This document shows positions 1 to 4,282 of a stretch of DNA of 5,832 bases, piece after piece. Origin of the DNA: Klenkia sp. Lineage in GTDB: Bacteria > Actinomycetota > Actinomycetes > Mycobacteriales > Geodermatophilaceae. A program made the translations under genes and the position numbers. The notes under the pieces are model-generated. The model worked only from the letters and a program-made list of their open reading frames with translations. It did not search any database and was not told the DNA's origin. Every line of letters starts with the position of its first letter. Position 1 is the stretch's first letter. The stretch is from contig JAOPVM010000453.1 of assembly GCA_025966215.1 (NCBI GenBank), positions 1 through 5,832 on the forward strand, read 5' to 3'.

Positions 1-525
1 GCCACCCTGCGAGGGGTGGGGGGCTGGGTGGTCCTTCTTCTGCAGGCCGTAGGCGCCGCGGTGGAAGACCAGCGGGGTCTTCTCCGCCGTCGCACCGAGG
101 TCGAGCACCCGGCCGACGACGATGGTGTGGTCACCGCCCTCGTGCTCGGCGAACAGCTCGCAGTCGATCCAGGCCACGACGCCGTCCAGCACCGGGGAAC
201 CGTGCGCGCTGGGCTCCCAGCTGACCCCGGCGTACTTGTCGGTGCCCGACCGGGCGAACTGCGAGGACAACCGGTCCTGGTCGTCGGCCAACACGTTCAC
301 GCAGAACCGGCCGGCCGCACGCAGCCGCGGCCAGGTGGTCGAGGACCTCGCGGGGGCGAAGGCGACCAGCGGCGGGTCCAGCGACAGCGAGCTGAAGGAC
401 TGGCAGGTGAACCCGATCGGGCCGTCGTCGGCGACCGCGGTGACGATGGTGATGCCGGAGGCGAAGTGGCCCAGCACGTCACGCATGACGCGGGGGTCGA
501 CGATCTCCGGGGGCTGCTCGCTCAT
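1..525 (-). CDS. Flavin reductase family protein, HsaB-like (3' end outside window)
   Basis: Short-chain flavin reductase: it uses NAD(P)H to reduce FMN or FAD and supplies the free reduced flavin to a partner two-component monooxygenase in the cytoplasm. The 175 visible codons show the family's flavin-binding split-barrel pattern: a VLGHFASGITIVTA-type opening (about residues 17-30), then FTCQSFSSLSLDPPLV (39-54), RFCVNVLADD (73-82), GDHTIVVGRV (131-140) and PLVFHRGAYG (151-160). The CQSFSSLSLDPP form resembles HsaB, the reductase of the actinobacterial steroid-degradation hydroxylase HsaAB, but no monooxygenase partner is visible, so the substrate pathway is open. The ATG at 525 overlaps the TGA of the upstream HMG-CoA lyase remnant as ATGA. 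A GGTGGTGGG stretch nine bases upstream could allow independent initiation. The family is usually 160-190 residues long, so little is missing beyond the left edge. Confidence 0.93.
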   Translation of the reverse strand, partial: MSEQPPEIVDPRVMRDVLGHFASGITIVTAVADDGPIGFTCQSFSSLSLDPPLVAFAPARSSTTWPRLRAAGRFCVNVLADDQDRLSSQFARSGTDKYAGVSWEPSAHGSPVLDGVVAWIDCELFAEHEGGDHTIVVGRVLDLGATAEKTPLVFHRGAYGLQKKDHPAPHPSQGG

Positions 526-1258
526 GCCTGCGATCCCACCACCTCGGGGGACCACGTGCCGCGCGGGGCGTTGCGACCTCCGGCACGGAACAGCGAGCTG
601 GGCAGCTCCCGGCCCACCGCCCGCTGGGTGACGGCGGTCGCGGCGAGGACGGCGTTCAGGTCGATGCCGGTGCGCACGCCGGACTCCTCGAGCCAGTACC
701 CGAGCTCCTCGGCGGCGATGGTGCCGCTGGCCCCGGGGGCGAACGGGCAGCCACCCAGCCCGCCCACCGAGGAGTCCAGCTGGGTGACCCCGGCCTGCAC
801 GGCGGCCAGCGCGTTGCCCTGCCCGGTGCCGCGGGTGTCGCCCAGGCAGAGCTGGTCGGCGCCGGCGGTGACCGAGGCGCGGGCGACGTCGACGGTGCGG
901 TCCGGCGCGGTGCGGTGCGGTGCGGTGCGTCGAAGGGGCAGTCCCAGGCCGTCGCGAGGACCACCTCGAGGCTGTCGGCGGCGCTGACCACGTACTCCAG
1001 GTCGGCGATCCCGGCGTCCACGGCCCGCTGCGCACCCCCGGTGTTGGCCACCAGGGCGGAGAAGTGCACGCCCTCGAAGCGGTGCAGCTCGACGGCGAGC
1101 GCGTCGGCGTCGGCGAGGGCGGGCACCGCCGTCGGGGAGACGACGGAGGTCACCTCGATCCGGCGGACCCCGGTCTCCACCAGGGCCTCGAGCATCGCCA
1201 GCTCGTCGGCCAGCGGCACCGGCGCCTCCAGCTGCAGGAGGAGCTCGACGTCGGTCAC
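522..1258 (-). pseudogene. HMG-CoA lyase family remnant: frameshifted, with catalytic motifs missing
   Basis: Intact homologues split 3-hydroxy-3-methylglutaryl-CoA into acetyl-CoA and acetoacetate (leucine breakdown) or act on related acyl-CoAs, using a TIM barrel with a divalent metal. From the GTG at 1258, frame 1 gives recognisable HMG-CoA lyase sequence (ETGVRRIEVTSVVSP at 28-42, FSALVANTGGAQRAVDAG at 66-83, AWDCPFD at 104-110). It then enters a pentanucleotide repeat and turns to nonsense, stopping at 656-658. The family sequence resumes in another frame (APDRTVDVARAS, then LCLGDT, DSSVGGLGGCPFAPGASGT with the conserved Cys, and a C-terminus ending at 522). Two further losses are inferred by comparison with the family. 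The N-terminal RDGLQ segment is reduced to LLQLEAP, so the catalytic Arg-Asp is absent. LGDT is followed directly by RGTGQGNALAAV, so the stretch carrying the HxHDT metal ligands is absent. The remnant corresponds to about 245 residues against about 300 for the family. It lies 7 bases after the VOC gene stop, and its TGA overlaps the flavin reductase ATG. It is very probably non-functional. Confidence 0.85.
907..929. repeat. Pentanucleotide tandem repeat (GCGGT)x4 plus GCG inside the HMG-CoA lyase remnant
   Basis: Four exact copies of GCGGT (907-911, 912-916, 917-921, 922-926) are followed by GCG. The minus strand reads ACCGC repeats. The tract sits exactly where the coding frame of the HMG-CoA lyase homologue breaks. 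With four copies the frame after the tract is wrong. With three copies (or six) the upstream and downstream family sequences would join as CPFD-APHRTAPDRTVDVARA. Slipped-strand copy-number change is the simplest explanation. Confidence 0.9.
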
Positions 1259-1265
1259 GCCCCGA

Positions 1266-1679
1266 TCATGCCTGCGCGGGGGTCCCGACGTTGAACATCC
1301 ACGGGGTGCCGAACCGGTCGACGCACGCGCCGTACTCGTCGCCCCACATCTGCTCCTCCAACGGCACCGACACCTCGCCCCCCTCGGACAGCTGCGCCCA
1401 CCAGCCGCGCAGCTTCTCGGTGTCGGTGCCGCTGATGCACACCGTCGTGCCCGCGGCCCGCTGGAAGTCCATCCCGGGCGGGGTGTCCGAGGCCATCAGC
1501 AGGATGCCGTCGGGGGTGTCGAGCTGGCTGTGCATGACGCGGTCGGCGGTCGGCCCCTCCATGCCGAACTCGCCGAAGGTGTTCACCGTCAGCTCGCCGC
1601 CCAGCACGCGCTGGTAGGTCTCCATCGCCTCCCGGGCGGTGCCGTCGAAGCTCAGGTAGGGGCACAGGTTCGCGGTCAT
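1266..1679 (-). CDS. VOC family protein, PhnB-like (3-demethylubiquinone-9 3-methyltransferase fold)
   Basis: A 137-residue protein of the vicinal oxygen chelate superfamily, PhnB/3-dmu-9_3-mt type. The N-terminal PYLSFDGTAREAMETYQRVLGGEL (about 7-30) and C-terminal VPLEEQMWGDEYGACVDRFGTPWMFNV (105-131) are the family hallmarks, and MHSQLD with ILLMASD (49-65) forms the middle strands. PhnB-like proteins are typically small cytoplasmic dimers and mostly of unknown function. Despite the domain name, methyltransferase activity should not be assumed, and the classical metal ligands are poorly conserved in this group. The ATG at 1679 has a clear GAGGAG ribosome binding site five bases upstream. 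The gene starts 25 bases after the stop of the M20 hydrolase gene and ends 7 bases before the GTG of the HMG-CoA lyase remnant, so it is probably co-transcribed with both. No frameshift or truncation is seen. Confidence 0.94.
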   Translation of the reverse strand: MTANLCPYLSFDGTAREAMETYQRVLGGELTVNTFGEFGMEGPTADRVMHSQLDTPDGILLMASDTPPGMDFQRAAGTTVCISGTDTEKLRGWWAQLSEGGEVSVPLEEQMWGDEYGACVDRFGTPWMFNVGTPAQA

Positions 1680-1684
1680 CGGAT

Positions 1685-1690
1685 CTCCTC
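1685..1690 (-). promoter_or_regulatory. Ribosome binding site of the VOC protein gene
   Basis: GAGGAG on the minus strand lies five bases before the ATG at 1679 and is the strongest Shine-Dalgarno match next to any start in the window. It fixes the VOC start and shows that this gene can initiate independently of the preceding M20 gene. It directly follows the hairpin at 1691-1714. Confidence 0.85.
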
Positions 1691-1714
1691 GAGAGGTGGG
1701 GGTGTCACCCTCTC
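1691..1714 (-). promoter_or_regulatory. Hairpin over the M20 gene stop codon, abutting the VOC ribosome binding site
   Basis: On the minus strand GAGAGGGTG (1714-1706) pairs with CACCTCTC (1698-1691): an eight-base-pair stem with one bulged G and a seven-base loop. The TGA of the M20 gene (1707-1705) spans the stem-loop junction, and the lower stem arm touches the GAGGAG at 1690. There is no U-tract, so it is not a classical terminator. It could weaken read-through or tune VOC translation. An alternative short TCTC/GAGA pairing would enclose the GAGGAG itself. The role is inferred only from position. Confidence 0.3.
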
Positions 1715-2814
1715 GGACCGGCGGGCGCAGCGGAAGTCATCGCCCAGCGGGCGACCACGTCGGTGAAGGTGCGGGCGGCGTGCTCGAGCTCGGCGACCTC
1801 GACGTACTCGTCGCGGGCGTGCATGACCGCCGGGGTGCCCGGGCCCCACACCACGATCGGCGCTCCGTCGGCAACCGGGCCGAGCACCGACCCGTCGGTG
1901 AAGTAGGTCGCCGGCTGATCCCGCTTCTCCGCCGGCAGGGCCCGCACCCACGGGTCGTCGGCGGGGGTGAGCAGCGGGGGCAGGTCGACCCGCACCTCGA
2001 CGTCGGCGACCTCGGGCTGGGCCCGCCACCAGGCCTGCAGCGCGGCGCCGTCCCCCACGGTGCGCATGTCGACGACGACCTCGGCGGCGTCGGGGACCAC
2101 GTTGGGCACGGTCCCGCCGCTGATCACGCCCGGGTTCCACGTCTCGGTGCCGAGGAACGCGTCGGTGGCCAGCGGCAGCTCGGTGCCGGCGCGCTGCAGG
2201 ACGGCGACGAGGTCCAGCACCGCGTTGTGGCCCAGGTGCGGGGTGCTGCCGTGCGCGGCCTTCCCGGCGGCGCGGACGGCCAGCCACAGCGCGCCGCGGT
2301 GGCCCAGGACGACCTCGTTGCCGGTGGCCTCGGGGACGACGACCGCGCCGGTGCGGGTGCCCTGCAGGGCGCGGGCGGCCACCTGGGCGCCCCTCGAACC
2401 GATCTCCTCGTCACTGGTGAGCAGCAGTCCGACCGGGGTCTGCGGGTCGGCCGCGGCGACCGCGGCGACCGCGGCCACCAGGCCGGCCTTCATGTCCGAG
2501 CCGCCGCGGCCCCACACCCGGCCGTCCTCGGCGTCGGCGCCGAAGGGGTCACGCTGCCAGTGCGTGGCGTCCGCGGCCGGGACGGTGTCGACGTGGCAGG
2601 CGAACAGCAGCCGCGGCCGATCGGGGTCGGTGGGGGTGGTGAGCAGGGTCCACGGCTGGTCGGCGTCGTCGCCGTCGGTGCGCTGCAGGTGCGGCGCCTG
2701 GGCGCGGAGCACCTCGGTGACCACGCCCATCACGTCCCGCTGGGGCCGGGGGTCCCCGGAGACCGTGGGACGGCGGACGAGCTCGCGGACCAGGTCGACG
2801 ACGTCGATGCTCAT
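1705..2814 (-). CDS. M20 family metallopeptidase/deacylase (ArgE/DapE/ACY1-like)
   Basis: A 369-residue cytoplasmic zinc hydrolase that cleaves an amide bond in an N-acylated amino acid or small peptide. The M20 metal-site motifs are complete: CHVDTVP (His74, Asp76), WGRGGSDMKAGL with bridging Asp107, SDEEIG with catalytic Glu136 and ligand Glu137, PEATG with a possible further acidic ligand at Glu162, and a C-terminal HARDEYV with His332. The dimerisation insert runs about 175-290 and includes RAAGKAAHGSTPHLGHNA and SGGTVPNVVPD, both typical of ArgE/DapE/ACY1 members. The substrate (acetylornithine, succinyl-diaminopimelate, another acyl amino acid) cannot be decided, and no arg or dap neighbours are present to help. 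I chose the ATG at 2814 because SIDVVDLVRELVRRPTVSG is the normal family N-terminus. The frame is open to 3042, but that extension is Arg/Gly-rich, resembles no family sequence and would overlap the preceding gene. Only a weak AGGGTGGG lies upstream. It is the first gene after the 178-bp spacer. Confidence 0.93.
   Translation of the reverse strand: MSIDVVDLVRELVRRPTVSGDPRPQRDVMGVVTEVLRAQAPHLQRTDGDDADQPWTLLTTPTDPDRPRLLFACHVDTVPAADATHWQRDPFGADAEDGRVWGRGGSDMKAGLVAAVAAVAAADPQTPVGLLLTSDEEIGSRGAQVAARALQGTRTGAVVVPEATGNEVVLGHRGALWLAVRAAGKAAHGSTPHLGHNAVLDLVAVLQRAGTELPLATDAFLGTETWNPGVISGGTVPNVVPDAAEVVVDMRTVGDGAALQAWWRAQPEVADVEVRVDLPPLLTPADDPWVRALPAEKRDQPATYFTDGSVLGPVADGAPIVVWGPGTPAVMHARDEYVEVAELEHAARTFTDVVARWAMTSAAPAGPRG
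2451..2477. repeat. Three near-identical 9-bp units within the M20 gene
   Basis: CCGCGGCGA occurs twice in tandem, followed by CCGCGGCCA. The units encode the Ala-Val-Ala run after SDMKAGLVA in the M20 hydrolase (about residues 112-121). Since 9 bp is three codons, changes in copy number would keep the reading frame. It is probably only low-complexity alanine coding in a helix. Confidence 0.6.
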
Positions 2815-2859
2815 CGGCCCACCCTGCCCGTGTCCCTCGGGATCGGCACCCCGGTCACC

Positions 2860-2885
2860 CCCATCGGGCACCCATCGGGCACCCA
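2860..2885. repeat. 11-bp direct tandem repeat upstream of the M20 gene
   Basis: CCCATCGGGCA occurs at 2860-2870 and again at 2871-2881, followed by a partial third copy CCCA. On the minus strand this reads TGCCCGATGGG twice, 46-67 bases before the M20 start codon. It could be an operator-like or slippage-derived repeat. No function can be assigned from sequence. Confidence 0.75.
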
Positions 2886-2909
2886 CCCGGGCTCCGGACC
2901 GAGGACCTC

Positions 2910-2924
2910 CTCCACCCAGTGGAG
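2910..2924 (-). terminator. Weak candidate stem-loop downstream of the membrane protein gene
   Basis: CTCCAC (minus strand 2924-2919) and GTGGAG (2915-2910) form a perfect six-base-pair stem with a TGG loop, 69 bases after the membrane protein stop. There is no U-run, which is common in high-GC actinomycetes, and the stem is short. The call rests mainly on its place between two gene groups. Confidence 0.25.
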
Positions 2925-2992
2925 ACCACGGTGCCCGAGCTGCCGGCGACCCGCCACCGTTCCGAGCACCCCCGGACCCACGTCGGGCCGAG

Positions 2993-3802
2993 CTACCAGC
3001 CCCGCGACGGGCCCTGCGGGGTGTCCTGTCGCTGACCGGCACCCTGCCGACCGGCGACCCAGCCGCCGACGAGCGGCAGCGCGGCCAGCACGGCGGCGAC
3101 GGTCGGCACCGGGAGCAGGAAGACGACCAGGGTGGCCTGGCCCGACGCGGAACCGTAGGAGGACGCCGCGCTCACCACCGCCTGCAGCAGCACGGTGAGG
3201 GCCAGGGCGGCCCCGGCGCCGACGACGAACCAGCGGTCCGTGCCCGCCAGCAGCCGGATCGAGCCGAAGATCAGCGCGGCACCCGCGGGCAGGCCCACGA
3301 CCACGCTCACCCACGTCGCGGTGCCGCCGTCCGAACCGGCCAGCAGCACGATGCCCACCAGCCCCCACAGGATCGCGAGCCCGCCGGCGACGAACCCCAC
3401 CACCGCGGCCGCGGTGCCCTGCGCCGGGCGAGCGGGACCCTGGGGCCAGGCCAGGGGTGCCACCGGCGGGGTCCACCACTGCCCCTGCTGTGCGCCCCAC
3501 TGCTGCTGCGGGGCCGCACCCCAGGGCTCGGGGACAGGGGCGTACGCCGGCGGCGGCCCGCCCGGCGCGTAGGGCGGCGACCCGGCGCCGTACGCCGTCG
3601 CCCCCGACCCGTACCCACGTCCGTCCCCGCCGGGAGGAGCCGCCCCCGGAGGGTTCGCGTCCCAGTCCCGTCCGTCGTCTCGCGCCCCGGTCACCGGACC
3701 AGTCTGCCCGGACCGGGCCGATCCAGGCGGGAGGCGGTGGTCTCCGCCCAGGGCGTGCAGCTCGTCGTGCCCGGGTCTGCCGGAGGGGGTGGACCGACTC
3801 AT
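2993..3802 (-). CDS. Small membrane protein with Pro/Gly/Gln-rich N-terminus and four predicted helices
   Basis: A 269-residue protein of unknown function. The N-terminal ~120 residues are low-complexity and probably disordered (PPGAAPPGGDGRGYGSG, YAPGGPPPAYAPVPEP, QQQWGAQQGQWW). They are followed by four hydrophobic stretches at about 130-156, 163-184, 191-212 and 223-247, and a short polar tail ending RQDTPQGPSRGW. This layout is common in actinobacterial DUF4190-like and related membrane proteins, but I recognise no specific family signature. The ATG at 3802 overlaps the GNAT stop as ATGA, which suggests translational coupling. The alternative is the GTG at 3694 (MTGARDDGRDW), which would give 233 residues. 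The first 36 codons contain AGT, AGA and GGA, less GC-biased than the rest, so the shorter form is realistic. Neither start has a good Shine-Dalgarno sequence. The gene is certain to exist from the helices onward; the start is not settled. Confidence 0.8.
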   Translation of the reverse strand: MSRSTPSGRPGHDELHALGGDHRLPPGSARSGQTGPVTGARDDGRDWDANPPGAAPPGGDGRGYGSGATAYGAGSPPYAPGGPPPAYAPVPEPWGAAPQQQWGAQQGQWWTPPVAPLAWPQGPARPAQGTAAAVVGFVAGGLAILWGLVGIVLLAGSDGGTATWVSVVVGLPAGAALIFGSIRLLAGTDRWFVVGAGAALALTVLLQAVVSAASSYGSASGQATLVVFLLPVPTVAAVLAALPLVGGWVAGRQGAGQRQDTPQGPSRGW

Positions 3803-4266
3803 GCCCGGGCGGCCGGGGCTCGACACCACACCTGCAGCCGCCGTCCGCCCCGGTCCAGCACACCGTCCCGGACGAACCCGGCCCGGCAGGCCACCCGCCG
3901 CGAGGCGGCGTTGCCGGGCAGCACCAGAGCGCGCACCCGGTGGGCCCCACCGGCCAGCAGGGTCTCGGCGACCTGCCGCACGGCTCCCGGGGCCAGCCCG
4001 CGGCCGCGGCCGGCCGGCAGCAGCGCCCAGCCCAGCTCCCAGCCGTCGTCCTCCAGCCGGGCGCCGACGACGCCGACGTCCAACCCGTCCGCGACCACCA
4101 CCCACCGGTCGCCGGTGCCCGCGGCCCGGCGGGCGAGCAGCCGCCCGACCCGCGCGCGGGCCTCGTCCTCGGTCAGGTCCGGCGCCGCGGAGGTGCCGGC
4201 CACGACCAGCGGGTCCCGGGACAGCGCCTGCTCCAACCGCCAGTCGGTGGCGCTCAGCAGGCGCAG
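3799..4266 (-). CDS. GNAT family N-acetyltransferase (start codon uncertain)
   Basis: A Gcn5-related acetyltransferase that transfers an acetyl group from acetyl-CoA to an amine. The RimJ/RimL-like overall pattern suggests a protein or small-molecule amine, with substrate unknown. Numbered from 4266 (155 residues), the N-terminal strand and helix are LRLLSATDWRLEQALSRDP, and the central sheet is DRWVVVADGLDVGVVGARLEDD (53-74). Motif A, which binds the CoA pyrophosphate, is GWALLPAGRGRGLAPGAV (79-96). Motif B is NAASRRVACRAGFVRDG (119-135). Family-like sequence starts 16 bases after the glpD stop, but no ATG, GTG or TTG precedes it there. I placed the start at a CTG (4266) to keep the first strand. 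Conventional alternatives are TTG at 4236 or GTG at 4203, which trim it, or ATG at 4476, which adds about 70 residues of glpD antiframe. The stop overlaps the next gene's ATG as ATGA, so it is probably co-translated within the glpD operon. Confidence 0.83.
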   Translation of the reverse strand: MRLLSATDWRLEQALSRDPLVVAGTSAAPDLTEDEARARVGRLLARRAAGTGDRWVVVADGLDVGVVGARLEDDGWELGWALLPAGRGRGLAPGAVRQVAETLLAGGAHRVRALVLPGNAASRRVACRAGFVRDGVLDRGGRRLQVWCRAPAARA

Positions 4267-4282
4267 CCCCGGAGCCCCGGCC

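Larger units (their letters stand above)
2815..2992. other. Intergenic spacer between the membrane protein and M20 genes
   Basis: This is the only substantial gap in the window. It separates the glpD-GNAT-membrane protein group from the M20-VOC-lyase-flavin reductase group and should therefore hold the 3' end of the first transcript, the promoter of the second, or both. I see an 11-bp tandem repeat and a short hairpin (listed separately). No convincing -10/-35 pair on the minus strand and no small gene could be supported. Confidence 0.6.

Noticed and set aside
907..929. A functional phase-variation switch controlling an active lyase
   Set aside because: Even with the frame restored, the protein would lack the RDG and HxHDT active-site motifs, so switching would not obviously restore catalysis. 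Kept only as a slippage-lesion finding.
122..987. Plus-strand frames opposite the flavin reductase and lyase remnant
   Set aside because: The minus strand carries clear flavin reductase and HMG-CoA lyase sequence here. The plus-strand products show only low-complexity composition.
2815..3042. N-terminal extension of the M20 protein to a start at 3042
   Set aside because: The extra 76 residues are Arg/Gly-rich, would overlap the end of the membrane protein gene, and precede a normal M20 N-terminus starting at 2814.
1696..3198. A 500-codon plus-strand frame opposite the M20 gene
   Set aside because: It is a shadow of the M20 coding sequence: His/Gly/Val/Arg-rich, no domain pattern, no ribosome binding site.
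3803..4105. Extension of the membrane protein upstream to 4105
   Set aside because: This would lie wholly over the GNAT gene and encodes Gly/Arg-rich sequence with no homology pattern. The ATGA overlap at 3802 or the GTG at 3694 is far more likely.
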